64,000 bases of DNA, from NCBI GenBank assembly GCA_944376795.1, contig CALWDW010000012.1:103201-167200 (forward strand), read 5' to 3'. Position numbers and translations under genes: made by a program. This stretch comes from an uncultured Christensenellaceae bacterium (GTDB lineage: Bacteria; Bacillota; Clostridia; Christensenellales; UMGS416). Position 1 is the stretch's first letter. Every line of letters starts with the position of its first letter. The notes under the pieces are model-generated. The model saw only the letters and a list, made by a program, of their open reading frames with translations. It was not told where the DNA came from and did not search any database. Of this stretch, positions 41,385-50,507 are shown piece by piece.

Positions 41385-41660
41385 TTAGACTGTCGAAAAA
41401 CATTAGGACAAATGACGGCTTGGGCAGGCAAGAAGGCTTACGGGTCCGGTGCAGCCGCATCAGGCCCCCCGGCGGCGGGTTCCCGCCGTAAAGCGTCGTC
41501 CAGTGTCTCTGGTAGGGGAAGGGTTTTGCCCTCTGTGGAAAGAGAAGGGGGGAGCTTGGCCGCCTTTTGAAAGAGGCGGCAAAACCTTTTTTCCTAGAAT
41601 TCTCAAGGGACAGACTTTGGAGACAGTCCGAAGAGGCCAAGCGGCCTCTTTTGTTTTTTC
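41385..41660. repeat. Interspersed non-coding element with inverted GACTGTC ends and a terminal hairpin
   Basis: The block starts near AGACTGTCGAAAAAC (41387) and ends near GGAGACAGTCCGAAG (41620), ends that are partly inverted copies (GACTGTC/GACAGTC). Inside are GCAGCCGCATCAGG, GGTTCCCGCCGT and GCCGCC-TTTTGAAAGA-GGCGGC (about 41561-41582), similar to parts of 25801-25960. It then runs into a terminator-like hairpin AAGAGGCC/GGCCTCTT with a T-run (41631-41660). I read this as a MITE-like or degenerate repeat, not a gene; confidence is limited as only two partial relatives are in the window. Confidence 0.45.
41631..41660 (+). terminator. Hairpin with T-run, no upstream + strand gene
   Basis: AAGAGGCC (41631-41638) pairs with GGCCTCTT (41643-41650) followed by TTGTTTTTT. 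It points + but no + strand gene ends nearby, so it either belongs to the repeat element or ends an unidentified small RNA. Confidence 0.55.
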
Positions 41661-41896
41661 TTAACAGGCGTATAGCTGGAAACGGTAGAAAATGCGTCTG
41701 TTTCCGGGCTTGTAGATGGTATTATAAGGGAGCGTTTTTGTATAACTGGTGAGCGCGCCTTTTTTCATATACCCTATGCTGGAAATGGAGGAGCATACCG
41801 GGAGGGGCTGTGGTATAATGAAGCCAAATCCATGGCAAAGGCTCCGGCGCGGATGCGGGGTCCTCTATACGCTTTATTACACAGGAGGAGGTTACT

Positions 41897-43663
41897 ATGT
41901 ACGAATACATTGCGGCGCTCAAGGAACGGCTCAATGCCCAGGAGAAGCGAATGCTGCGGGCAATTTATGAGCCCCAGGAGGTGGCCGTGGCGCCCGAGAA
42001 CGCCTGGCGTTCCCTCTGCGTGGGGGAGGCAGGCGAACTGCGCGCCTATGGCGCCATGGGAAAGGGGCATTATTCGGAGGCCGGTACGCGCTTCTACCTT
42101 CGTTCGGTGGACTGTGGACTGTCCTGGAAGAAGGTCATCGAAGAAAACCAGGCGGCCATGGGACAGGCGGTTCGAAGCCCCTATACCGGGACGTATCTGA
42201 CGCTGGTCACCAGCAATGCCGCCAATGAGGGCTGGTCGCTGCCGGGGATCCAGAAGGAAGCGCCGGCGGTTTATGCGTTGCGTTCTCAGGAGGGATTTGA
42301 CGACGATGCGTACACGGTGCATAAGGTGACGGAGGTCCGGATTGGCGGCCTGCGCCTTCCCTTCACCATGCGCACGAGGAACCGCTGGATCTGTACAGGA
42401 CAGACCTCGGTGGACGGCGTCACCCATCCTGCGGTGATGTATTCGGATGACGACGGGATTACATGGGGCGTCTCCATTCCGGATAGCGCGCCGCCACACG
42501 TGGTGGCCGGGCACCATAAGGGCCTGCGCTGGCAGAACTACAGCTGCGAGCCTACGGTCTGCGAACTTTCGGACGGTACACTGATGATGCTGGCCCGAAC
42601 AAGCCAGGACTATCATTACCTCTACTATTCCCACGATGGGGGCGAGACCTGGACCGATCCGGCGCCCTCCACGTTCCATGGCACCATTACGCAGCCCACG
42701 CTGCGCACCCTGTCGGACGGGCGGATCCTCTTGTGCTGGTGCAACACCCAGCCCCTGCCTGAGCTGGATCATACCACCCAGTGGCCTCCCCTCATGGAGG
42801 CGGAGATCCAGGGAAAGGCAGATGACGTCTTTACCAACCGGGATGCCAACCATGCGGCTATTTCCGAGGATGACGGAAGAACCTGGATCGGTCTGCGGGA
42901 GATGGGACTCAATGGGATCCGCAATGATGCGGATTTCCGTTCCAAGGGCGCCAATGATGACAGCCTGGATAAGTCGATTCATCAGTTTGAGATTCTGGAG
43001 CTGCCCTATAACAAGGTGATGGTGGTCTATGGGCAGCATGCTTACTCCCGGAAAATCGTCATCTTTGATCTGGATTGGCTCTATGAGACCGGCCGCTCGG
43101 AGGATTTCCGCCTGGGCTCCTCCAGCCTGAGCACCCAGGTCTATCTCAAGAGCATTGCGGGGAACTTCCGCGGCTTCTCCGGCCACTGCGCGTGGAATCG
43201 TACCCATGGCGCCGTATTGATGCCCGACCCAGACGGCAACTTTGAGGAAGCCCTTTTGATCTGCCGGACCGATGACCCGCGGCTGTTCTCCAATGTACAG
43301 GGCGCCGTGTGGAACTTCCCCTCGTCCCACGCAGGCCGGGTCAAGGTACGGATGCGCATCGATGGGGATGGGCTGCGGCTCTCCCTGACCGACCGCTGGT
43401 TCAATCCGATTGACTGGACCATCGGCGAGGAGGCGCAGGTTTCCTTTGTTATCAAGGGCAGCCAGCTGGAGGCAGGGGTTTGGTCGGATGTGGAGATTGT
43501 CTGGGAGGATGCATCCGCGCAGCTCTGGATCAACGGGGAATCCCAGGGGCGGATGGAATTCCGTGCCGATGCTCCCCATGGGCTGAATTATCTGCACCTG
43601 CAGTCCACGGCGGAAGGCCCCGATTTCCAGGGCGCGTTGGTAAAGCAGCTCGTCAAAGAGTGA
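41897..43663 (+). CDS. Asp-box (sialidase-fold) protein, cytoplasmic
   Basis: 588 residues starting at ATG 41897 behind CACAGGAGGAGGTTACT, a very strong site. Four Asp-boxes of the S-x-D-x-G-x-x-W type are seen: SVDCGLSW (70-77), SDDDGITW (183-190), SHDGGETW (245-252) and SEDDGRTW (323-330), which mark a six-bladed BNR/sialidase propeller. A C-terminal domain from about 415 has sequence of a jelly-roll (VWNFPSSHAGRVKVRMRIDG, VEIVWEDASAQLWINGES), as lectin-like modules. There is no signal peptide, unlike secreted exo-sialidases, and I see no clear FRIP motif, so the substrate may not be sialic acid. It is monocistronic, with a terminator shared with the MATE gene. Confidence 0.75.
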   Translation: MYEYIAALKERLNAQEKRMLRAIYEPQEVAVAPENAWRSLCVGEAGELRAYGAMGKGHYSEAGTRFYLRSVDCGLSWKKVIEENQAAMGQAVRSPYTGTYLTLVTSNAANEGWSLPGIQKEAPAVYALRSQEGFDDDAYTVHKVTEVRIGGLRLPFTMRTRNRWICTGQTSVDGVTHPAVMYSDDDGITWGVSIPDSAPPHVVAGHHKGLRWQNYSCEPTVCELSDGTLMMLARTSQDYHYLYYSHDGGETWTDPAPSTFHGTITQPTLRTLSDGRILLCWCNTQPLPELDHTTQWPPLMEAEIQGKADDVFTNRDANHAAISEDDGRTWIGLREMGLNGIRNDADFRSKGANDDSLDKSIHQFEILELPYNKVMVVYGQHAYSRKIVIFDLDWLYETGRSEDFRLGSSSLSTQVYLKSIAGNFRGFSGHCAWNRTHGAVLMPDPDGNFEEALLICRTDDPRLFSNVQGAVWNFPSSHAGRVKVRMRIDGDGLRLSLTDRWFNPIDWTIGEEAQVSFVIKGSQLEAGVWSDVEIVWEDASAQLWINGESQGRMEFRADAPHGLNYLHLQSTAEGPDFQGALVKQLVKE

Positions 43664-43708
43664 GGAAAGAAGCCGGGACACGTCAGAAGTAAACCAGTCT
43701 CAGCCTAG

Positions 43709-43754
43709 AAAAGCAGCATTCGTAAGGAACTCTCCTTGCGAATGCTGCTTTTTT
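43709..43754. terminator. Bidirectional terminator between Asp-box gene and MATE gene
   Basis: AAAAGCAGCATTCGTAAGGA pairs with CCTTGCGAATGCTGCTTTT around ACTCT (one mismatch) and continues TT. A-run and T-run on opposite sides allow action for both convergent genes. Confidence 0.85.
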
Positions 43755-43781
43755 ACAGCCGCAGGATGCCCGGTGAGGGGA

Positions 43782-45164
43782 CTACGCAGAGGTTTCCTTG
43801 GCTTCGCGTTGGATGACTTCCAGCCGCCGCAGCATGCCGGGCCTCCATTTTCCGGCGCACCACCGCCAGCAGGCAACGCCGCCTCGGAGACATTCGTCCA
43901 TGGCAAAGGCGCCCCAGATGCCGTAGAGCCCCAGACCCAGGCGTACCGCCAACAAGTAGCTCATGGGTACGGACACAATCCATGTGGAGAGCAGCATGAG
44001 CAGCATGGTAAAGCGCACATCCCCCACCGCCCGAAGGGCCACATTGAAGCAGTGGTTGAAGGCGCGCCCGCCCTGGATCAGCAGGTCAATGAACATTACC
44101 CGGGAAACCAGGCCGATCACCTGGGCGTTCTCCGTGAACAATCCCAACAGCGGCCGGCGCACCAGGATGACCAGCATGGATATGCCTAGGTTGAGGGCTA
44201 GGTTGTAGCGTATATTCCGTTTGACAAAGGCGGAAGCTTCATCCAGCTCTCCGGCGCCGGCCAGCTGGGCCACAATGAGCTGGCTGGCCTGGCCAAAGCA
44301 CATGCCCAGCACATAGATGTAGACCACAATGCTGTTCAGGTAGGTCTTGGCGGAGAGGGTGACCACGCCGAGACCGGTGATCATGGCGGTGGTGAGGATC
44401 TGGGAGATATTGTAGCTTACGGATTCGATGCCTCCGGGCAGGCCAATGCGCAGCACTTCCCCGGCCAGAGAGAGAGGGAAGGGACGCAGCAGCCGTGGAG
44501 AATAGGAGATAGGAATGCTGTGTACGGTGCCGGCCACGAGCAGCGCCAGCCCCGCCAGGGTGGATAAAGCGTTGGCCCAAGCTACGGCAGACACCACGTC
44601 CAGCCCTGCCGGAGGATGGCCATAGACCGCCCAAGAGGTCCCTAGGATGTTAAGCACATTCATCAGCACAATGCCGTACATGGGGATACGGGGCTTGCGG
44701 TAGCAGCGGCAGATGGAGGAAAAGACGGCGAAAAGTCCGTGCAGGAAAAGTGTGCCGCCAATGATCCGTAGGTAGGAGACGGCATCGGGCAGAAGTTTGG
44801 CTTCCATTCCCATCAGGCCCAGGAAAAATGTGGGAAAGAGGGCCAGGACCGGGCAGACGATACAGCCCATCGCCAGGCTCAGCAGGAGGGTAACCAGGGC
44901 GGAGGCGTTGGCACGCCGGGGATCGTTGGCGCCCAGGTACTGGCTGATGACTACAGAGGCGCCGGTGGCCGCCAGTGTTAGCAGCATCTGCCCCATATTG
45001 ATGAATTGGTTGGCGACGCCCACGGCGGCTACGGCGTCATCTGTGTAGCTTCCCAGAAGGAAGATGTTGATATTGCCCATGGATATGCGCAGGAATTGTT
45101 CTATGACCAGTGGTATGGTCAGCGAAAGCAAACGTTGATTGTGCCGTTTAAGGTCGAAAGACAT
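43782..45164 (-). CDS. MATE-family multidrug/toxin efflux transporter
   Basis: 460 residues from ATG 45164, behind GAGGATACCCC; the frame is open further upstream but without a site. About 12 helices. The N-terminal half has LLSLTIPLVIEQFLRISMGN and GSYTDDAVAAVGVANQ and the middle QYLGANDPRRANASAL, and the second half repeats this pattern (IGLPGGIESVSYNISQILTT, then AQLAGAGELDEASAFVKRN), the two-fold pseudo-symmetry of MATE exporters. It likely uses a sodium or proton gradient to expel cationic compounds or drugs. The gene is monocistronic and convergent with the Asp-box gene. Confidence 0.92.
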   Translation of the reverse strand: MSFDLKRHNQRLLSLTIPLVIEQFLRISMGNINIFLLGSYTDDAVAAVGVANQFINMGQMLLTLAATGASVVISQYLGANDPRRANASALVTLLLSLAMGCIVCPVLALFPTFFLGLMGMEAKLLPDAVSYLRIIGGTLFLHGLFAVFSSICRCYRKPRIPMYGIVLMNVLNILGTSWAVYGHPPAGLDVVSAVAWANALSTLAGLALLVAGTVHSIPISYSPRLLRPFPLSLAGEVLRIGLPGGIESVSYNISQILTTAMITGLGVVTLSAKTYLNSIVVYIYVLGMCFGQASQLIVAQLAGAGELDEASAFVKRNIRYNLALNLGISMLVILVRRPLLGLFTENAQVIGLVSRVMFIDLLIQGGRAFNHCFNVALRAVGDVRFTMLLMLLSTWIVSVPMSYLLAVRLGLGLYGIWGAFAMDECLRGGVACWRWCAGKWRPGMLRRLEVIQREAKETSA

Positions 45165-45323
45165 GGGGTATCCTCGTTTCGTTATTCTCGGGGTCATTAT
45201 AGCATTGGCGGCACGCTGCGTCAACGCAGGCGGAGGAGCGCAGTCGTTTCCTCTTGGAATGGTGATACAAAAATACGGCGCGAAAAGCGCCGTAAATAGG
45301 GCAAGGAACATTGTGGAAGAGGG

Positions 45324-45842
45324 TTATTCCTGGGATAGGGCGGCTAGGTCGAACACCTTTTCCGCGGAAATACTGTCATCCGCCTGGATGGCGGCCGTAA
45401 CCCGCAGCGTCCCCGAGGCATCGCCGATGGGGTAGGCAGTGTAGACGCTGATTTCCGTATTTCTCTTGATATTTTTAGTCTTACTGTCCCAGTCATAGTC
45501 GCCTTCGGAGAAGTCGATGGGCTCCAGGACCTGGTCGTTCCAGGTGACTGTCTCCACGACATCAGAGGTGAAGGTGGTGGGCGCGTTTTGGCTATTCTTA
45601 AATGTGTAGGCAACCACAGCTATGACGGATCCGTCAGACGCCTTCTCCAGGGATACGTTCTCGATGGTGAGGGTGCGCCCCTCTCGGGTAATGGAATCCT
45701 GGGGCTCAGCTGCCTCAGTGGCGGCGGGAGTTTCTTCCGGAAGATCGGTGGCGGCGGGGGACCCGGCAGGGGAACATCCTGTGAGCAGGATGACCGCCAG
45801 GATGGTCAGGGTGAAAAGGAATACGTAAAGTTTACGGCCCAT
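45324..45842 (-). CDS. Small lipoprotein with DUF5067-like domain
   Basis: 172 residues from ATG 45842, 7 bases after GAGGAGGTACAGC; an earlier TTG is possible. Signal MGRKLYVFLFTLTILAVILL then TGC is the lipobox (Cys at about residue 22). A Pro/Glu/Ala-rich linker (EETPAATEAAEPQ) leads to a beta-sandwich with VAVVAYTFKNSQNAPTTF-like sequence, then DYDWDSKTKNIKRNTEISVY, and TAAIQADDSISAEKVFDL, consistent with the DUF5067/Ig-like telokin family. It is attached to the outer membrane face. No partner genes; a bystander between MATE and YbaK genes, function unknown. Confidence 0.8.
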   Translation of the reverse strand: MGRKLYVFLFTLTILAVILLTGCSPAGSPAATDLPEETPAATEAAEPQDSITREGRTLTIENVSLEKASDGSVIAVVAYTFKNSQNAPTTFTSDVVETVTWNDQVLEPIDFSEGDYDWDSKTKNIKRNTEISVYTAYPIGDASGTLRVTAAIQADDSISAEKVFDLAALSQE

Positions 45843-45953
45843 GCTGTACCTCCTCTGCAAGCAGGTTTTCTTTAGTCTACACGAAACACTTTCCCGAGGT
45901 CAAGAGAAAGAGGAGGAAAAGTGGCATATTGTGAAAAATTTAGCGCAGAGCGC

Positions 45954-46424
45954 TTAAAGGGGGGCACAGACATCCACCCATCCGCAGCTCTGGGAGAGGG
46001 TTACCAGCTCCTGGCAGGTCAGCTCAATGGCGCTGTTGCTGCTTCCGGCTGCCGGGAAAACCGTGTCAAACCGCTGGAGGGATTCGTCCAGATAGACCGA
46101 TACCTGCGGGTTGGTAATCCCAAAGGGACAGACCCCGCCCACGGCATGGCCGGTATACGCCAGTGCCTCCTCTGGGGTGAGCATCTTAGCCTTGACGCCA
46201 AAGCGTGCCTTAAACTTGGAACTGTTGATCTTCCTGTCTCCGGCGGTTACCACCAGGATGCAGCCTCCCGGTCCGTGCAGGGAGAGGGTCTTAGCGATGC
46301 GGGCGCCCTCGACGCCCAGGGCCTGGGCGGCCAGCTCCACAGTGGCGCTGGAAGTATCCAGTTCTCGGATTGCCTGATCTTTGCCAAACTGCTGCAAGTA
46401 TGCGCGTACGGTCTCTACCGACAT
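45954..46424 (-). CDS. YbaK/EbsC-type aminoacyl-tRNA deacylase
   Basis: 156 residues, single-domain. It has the YbaK fold signature: KTLSLHGPGGCILVVTAGDR with the catalytic Lys, FKARFGVKAKMLTPEEALAY, TGHAVGGVCPFGI with the GGVxPFG loop, and VYLDESL. Such trans-editing factors remove mischarged Cys or Ala from tRNA-Pro or related tRNAs. It starts 4 bases before the end (in minus direction, after a 4-base spacer) of the GH31 gene, so the two may be transcribed together, although a functional link is not obvious. The start at 46424 follows GGAGGCTTAGCGTT. Confidence 0.9.
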   Translation of the reverse strand: MSVETVRAYLQQFGKDQAIRELDTSSATVELAAQALGVEGARIAKTLSLHGPGGCILVVTAGDRKINSSKFKARFGVKAKMLTPEEALAYTGHAVGGVCPFGITNPQVSVYLDESLQRFDTVFPAAGSSNSAIELTCQELVTLSQSCGWVDVCAPL

Positions 46425-46428
46425 AACG

Positions 46429-47964
46429 CTAAGCCTCCTTTTCTCGGATAAAATAGGGTAAAACCTCCAAGGGGGCGTCCACCTCCGGCGTGGTTCCGCC
46501 CTGATAGGGGGTCTCGCCGGCCAGGAGCCAGCGGCCTTTGGGCAAGTGCACCCGGCGGCTGCGGGCGCCCTTTTCCAGCACGGGCGCTACCAAAATATCC
46601 GGGCCCAGCATGAATTGGTCGGTAACTTCGGCTAAGCCTTCACCGGGGAACTGGTATTCCATGTAGCGGACGATGGGCTCGCCGGTTTGGGCGGCGTCTT
46701 GGGCCAGGGCATAAATGCGGCCCGCCATTTTCTCATGTAGCTGCGCGGCTTCCACGCATAGCCGGGCGTATGCATCGGGAAGTACCCGCCACGGCGCTGC
46801 CGAGAACTGCATCATGGGCATCAAAGCGGCGCATTGGGCGTAGCGGACGAAGAGCTCGGCATCCAGGTGCTTGGCGTGGGCGGTGAAACTCTGATACTCT
46901 CCGCCGCCAATCATGTCCGGGCAGACAAAGGCGTATCCCAGAATCCCCTGGCAAAGCGCGTGGGGGATCAGGGACGCTACGCCGTTCTCCCCCCAACTGT
47001 GGTTCTTATCGGCCAGCCGGTGGACCAGGGGCAGTCCCCCCTGCCCAAATCCGGCGCGGAATTCATTGTAGGGGTAGTGGGTTCCGATGTCCATCCACGC
47101 CTGGGTTTGTCCATTGGCATCGGTGGAGACATAGGTGCGGTCGTCGTTTCGATAGAACCCGCCGTCGCCGGCGTCAAACTTAAATCCGTCAATCCCGTAG
47201 CGGTCCATGAGGGCGCGGTTCTGCTGGTGGTACCACGCTTGGGCTCCAGGGTTGGTCATATCGAGGATGGCGGAATGTCCGTTCCACCAGGTGCGGACGG
47301 CCGGTTCGCCTTCCCGGTCTCGGACCAGGTAACCTTTCTGGGCTAGCAGGCGGTATTCCCGGCTGTCCGGTGATATGAAGGGACAGGTCCACAGCATGAC
47401 GCGAAACCCCATGTCATGCAGGGTGTCCACCATTTCCTTGGGATCGGGGAAAGCGCGGCGGCTGAATTCCCAGCAACCATAGTACGGATTCCACCCGTCG
47501 TCCACCATGAGAATGCCGGCAGGAAGGCCCTGGTCCAGGATTCCCTGGGCATAGCGCAGGATACCCTCCTGATTCTGGTTGTAAAGCAGCTCAATCCACG
47601 TATTGTATTGGGGGCTGGCGAAGAAGAGGACGGGGGGCGTTTGGCCGGTGGCGGGGAAGTGACAGCGGCTGGCGGCCTGGTAAGCGCCGCGAAGCGTGGT
47701 ATAGCCTCGGCCGTAATCAATATCTCCTTGCGTGGATTCCATCCGGATAGCGCCATTTTCCACATCCAGCTGGACGCCTTGGGGACAGTACAGGTACCGT
47801 CCTTTGTCGGAAAGAAGTAGGGACGCGGCCTGGTTGCTGGTGGGGTTCGGATCCAGGTTTCGATGGTATTGCGAGGCCGCGGTTAGAGGCATGACCGTGC
47901 CGTCGGTGACGCAGGCGCCATACCAGTGTTCTTGGGGAAGCATGAAGATCTGACAAATGGCCAT
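46429..47964 (-). CDS. Glycoside hydrolase family 31 enzyme (alpha-glycosidase-like)
   Basis: 511 residues from ATG 47964 behind GGAGGTACCCGTT; in-frame sequence upstream of 47964 is not coding-like. It lacks part of the usual GH31 N-terminal domain, so is shorter than the typical 650-800. Motifs: GILMVDDGWNPYYG, FRVMLWTCPFISPDSREY, DGFKFDAGDGGF with the nucleophile Asp near residue 263, CPDMIGGGEYQSF with acid/base Asp near residue 351, and MQFSAAPWRVL, followed by a C-terminal sandwich with PVLEKGARSRRVHLPKGRW. Some members of this short class act on alpha-galactosides or alpha-glucosides. Cytoplasmic; no signal peptide. It is followed directly by ybaK. Confidence 0.9.
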   Translation of the reverse strand: MAICQIFMLPQEHWYGACVTDGTVMPLTAASQYHRNLDPNPTSNQAASLLLSDKGRYLYCPQGVQLDVENGAIRMESTQGDIDYGRGYTTLRGAYQAASRCHFPATGQTPPVLFFASPQYNTWIELLYNQNQEGILRYAQGILDQGLPAGILMVDDGWNPYYGCWEFSRRAFPDPKEMVDTLHDMGFRVMLWTCPFISPDSREYRLLAQKGYLVRDREGEPAVRTWWNGHSAILDMTNPGAQAWYHQQNRALMDRYGIDGFKFDAGDGGFYRNDDRTYVSTDANGQTQAWMDIGTHYPYNEFRAGFGQGGLPLVHRLADKNHSWGENGVASLIPHALCQGILGYAFVCPDMIGGGEYQSFTAHAKHLDAELFVRYAQCAALMPMMQFSAAPWRVLPDAYARLCVEAAQLHEKMAGRIYALAQDAAQTGEPIVRYMEYQFPGEGLAEVTDQFMLGPDILVAPVLEKGARSRRVHLPKGRWLLAGETPYQGGTTPEVDAPLEVLPYFIREKEA

Positions 47965-48104
47965 AACGGGTACCTCCACGCAGGGGCTCCCCGGCATGCC
48001 GGGGGCATGGCTTTCATTATAGCGCAGCCCCGCGGAAAAGTCCATGAACGGACTGGGAAAAATCCCTATTCCCAGAGAAACTGCCGCTTTTGGGAAAGCG
48101 GAAC

Positions 48105-48132
48105 AAAAAGGCGCCGGAATGCATCCGGCGCC
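48105..48132 (-). terminator. Terminator of the polysaccharide operon
   Basis: On the minus strand GGCGCCGGA (48132-48124) pairs with TCCGGCGCC (48118-48110), followed by TTTTT. It is 18 bases after the stop of the L,D-transpeptidase gene. Confidence 0.85.
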
Positions 48133-48149
48133 GCCTCGGACGGCTGGGG

Positions 48150-49028
48150 CTAGGGCAGGATCTGCACCTCCGTACCGATGGGGCAGAAGGCCCAGAGAAT
48201 GTCCATAATGGCATCGTCTACGGCGATGCAGCCTGCGGTCCAGTCCCGGTTGCTTCCGTGACCGTGGATCATGATCTCGCCGCCCAACGGGGTATCCCAC
48301 GGAGGACGTCCGCCTGCCGCAATGGCCTGGACAATGCGGTCACAGGTGGCTGCATCAATGCGCCCCGAAGCCAGCGCTGCCGCCGCGTCCTCGGCGTTGG
48401 GATAGGAAAGTCCCAGGGAGAGGTAGTAGCGGCTGCTGCCGTTGCGCGTACAGACGTAGTAGCTGCCTTCCGGCGTCCGCCCGTCTCCTTCCTGGGACTT
48501 GTGCCCCTCTGGGGCCCAGCCTAGGCCGATGGGATATTCGCCGGCCAGGCGGTTTCCGTCCCACAACCAAAGCAGGCGCTCGCTCTTCTTGACGGTGATG
48601 CGCGGTGAGGTCACGGAGGCTGGCTGGGCTGGAAGCCTTTCCGTCCCCAGAAGGTCCTCCTGAGTATAACCGGTTTGCCCTGCGAAATCCACCATAATCC
48701 ATTCGCCCTCTTGGCCCAGGCAGGTTACGGCGCAGCCTCTGGGCAACGTATTTAGGATTGCAAAGCCGGTACCCGGTCCCCCGCGGAGTTGGACTTGGTC
48801 ATCCGCAGTGTAAAGGACCCAGCGGGTAGGGGCTGGCGTGGGGGAGACGGCGGGAAGAGGCGCCGGGGATGCGGCAGGTGTGGACGTCGGCGGGGCTGGG
48901 CTTTCTACAGGGACCACCGAAGCTGTCGGGCCCGCCGGGGGAAGGGATGGCAATGGCGCCGCAGCCTCCCTGCCGCACGCGCAGAACAGGAAAGGCAGCA
49001 GCGCCATAAGCCAGGATATGCGGTGCAT
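48150..49028 (-). CDS. L,D-transpeptidase lipoprotein with SH3 and YkuD domains
   Basis: 292 residues from ATG 49028. It begins with a lipoprotein signal LMALLPFLFCAC (Cys at 17 or 19), a Pro/Ala-rich linker about residues 25-80, an SH3-like domain (DDQVQLRGGPGTGFAILNTL, GQEGEWIMVDFAGQTGYTQE) at about 85-145, and the YkuD domain from about 160 (ERLLWLWDGNRLAGEYPIGL) with the catalytic motif IMIHGHGSN and WTAGCIAVDD, where His and Cys match H-x14-17-[ST]-x-G-C. It should form 3-3 crosslinks in peptidoglycan or attach proteins. It is the last gene of the polysaccharide operon, starting 6 bases after the polymerase stop. Confidence 0.9.
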   Translation of the reverse strand: MHRISWLMALLPFLFCACGREAAAPLPSLPPAGPTASVVPVESPAPPTSTPAASPAPLPAVSPTPAPTRWVLYTADDQVQLRGGPGTGFAILNTLPRGCAVTCLGQEGEWIMVDFAGQTGYTQEDLLGTERLPAQPASVTSPRITVKKSERLLWLWDGNRLAGEYPIGLGWAPEGHKSQEGDGRTPEGSYYVCTRNGSSRYYLSLGLSYPNAEDAAAALASGRIDAATCDRIVQAIAAGGRPPWDTPLGGEIMIHGHGSNRDWTAGCIAVDDAIMDILWAFCPIGTEVQILP

Positions 49029-49033
49029 GGCTA

Positions 49034-50479
49034 CTACCCCTTGCGGCCGCGCCGGAGCATCACTGCGATGACGGGCAGCGGCTGCTTTTCCCGGGCCATC
49101 CACTTTGCCAGGATGACCAGGGCCAGGTAGACCGCAGTAAATCCAATGATGAAGGAGAAGCTGTTAAGCATATCGCCGCGGCATAGGAAGAAGACAGGGG
49201 AGAGCATGAAGGGATACAGCACCGACAGCAGGGTATTTTGCTGAGGGGACGTTTCCCGCTGGCGCCAGTAATGGTCGTCCAGGCGGTGGAAGAGCCAGCC
49301 GAAGATCAGCGCAAAGAGAATGACCCCCGGATAGCCGAAATTCAGCAGTCCTTCCATGGGGAGGGGAGCGGATACGTTGGTGAAGCTGTATCCTAGATCG
49401 GTGAACATCATGCACCCGGTGCCTACGGGCTTGTTTGGCCAGAGAGCGCGGGGAACGAAAAAGAGGAAGGCGCCCACCAGCTGCAGGCCATAGGTAATGC
49501 CAAAGCTGCCCATGTATTCGATGGCTACCGGCAGCATGGAATAGGCGTCATAGTTTGCCGTGAGGAACTCCTCTCCCAGGGAATTCATCAGGGAGGTGAC
49601 CATGCTCCAGGTGAAGCCTTGTACCGTGACCAGGCGGAATACGTTGAGCACCGGCCAGGCCACTGTCATTCCCAGAAGAAAGAGGTAGGTGAACTTCTTG
49701 CCCCGGCTGAGCATGGGCAGAACCAACAGGAGGAGGCCGATATAGACCGTGGCGGCCTTGTACCGCGCCAGCCCCGTGGGGGAGCAGATGAAAAACACCG
49801 CCACAGCGCACAGCGCCATATCTACCCAGAGCAGGCGGCGCTTGGTTTGCTTGTACCGGAGGATCGCAAAGGCCAAGGAAAGGCAGGTTGCACTCTGCAG
49901 AATGGTCCCCAGGAGCAGGGTGCCCATCTGACCCATGCCATCATAGAGAAGATAATAGCTGGCCCGGCTGAGCAGGGCACTGGGACCGGCCTTCACCAGG
50001 CCGTAGGCCAGAATCAGAAGGCTGAGCGCCGTGCAGACATGGATAAAGCGGTCAGTAAGAGGGATCTCGATCTTTTCCCAGCGCCAGGACTTGGCACTGC
50101 GGCGCTCCCGGCAGGTAGCAGAAAACAGAAAGGTCCATACCGTGAGTAGGAGATTGGCCAGGATAACGGCATTATCTCCCGGCGCGGCCGACCAGGGGAA
50201 CGTCCCATGCGCATATTGCAGGAATCCTGCCAGGAAAAAGAAGAGGTAGCAGAAGATCCAGTGCATCATGGCCATGGAAAAGGCCCTGCGCCGCGTCTCG
50301 CGCAGGATCTGCCAGAGGAATAGACCGCCATTGAGGCAGAATGTGGCGATAATCCACATATTGAGCTCCCCCAGCTTGGAGAAGGGCAGCGTAGCCAGAG
50401 GAATGAGCAGAAGAACAACCATCAGCAGGTAGTTTTCCGTCAGGTGCTTAAGCCTGTCGACGGGAATCAGTTGGCGCAT
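49034..50479 (-). CDS. Wzy-like polysaccharide polymerase, multi-pass membrane protein
   Basis: 481 residues with about 12 membrane segments, for example LLMVVLLLIPLATLPF and ALSLLILAYGLVKAG. A large extracytoplasmic loop with FVPRALWPNKPVGTGCMMFT and YSFTNVSAPLPMEGLLNFGY lies before the last helices, the place of the catalytic loop of O-antigen polymerase-like (Wzy) proteins, and HRLDDHYWRQRE is a cytosolic loop. Family recognition rests on this loop and topology, not a strict motif. It sits between the chain-length protein and the L,D-transpeptidase in the operon, consistent with joining repeat units of a cell-wall polysaccharide. A GC-rich hairpin precedes it. Confidence 0.8.
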   Translation of the reverse strand: MRQLIPVDRLKHLTENYLLMVVLLLIPLATLPFSKLGELNMWIIATFCLNGGLFLWQILRETRRRAFSMAMMHWIFCYLFFFLAGFLQYAHGTFPWSAAPGDNAVILANLLLTVWTFLFSATCRERRSAKSWRWEKIEIPLTDRFIHVCTALSLLILAYGLVKAGPSALLSRASYYLLYDGMGQMGTLLLGTILQSATCLSLAFAILRYKQTKRRLLWVDMALCAVAVFFICSPTGLARYKAATVYIGLLLLVLPMLSRGKKFTYLFLLGMTVAWPVLNVFRLVTVQGFTWSMVTSLMNSLGEEFLTANYDAYSMLPVAIEYMGSFGITYGLQLVGAFLFFVPRALWPNKPVGTGCMMFTDLGYSFTNVSAPLPMEGLLNFGYPGVILFALIFGWLFHRLDDHYWRQRETSPQQNTLLSVLYPFMLSPVFFLCRGDMLNSFSFIIGFTAVYLALVILAKWMAREKQPLPVIAVMLRRGRKG

Positions 50480-50507
50480 GGACGCTGGTACTCCTTCGGA
50501 TAGAATG

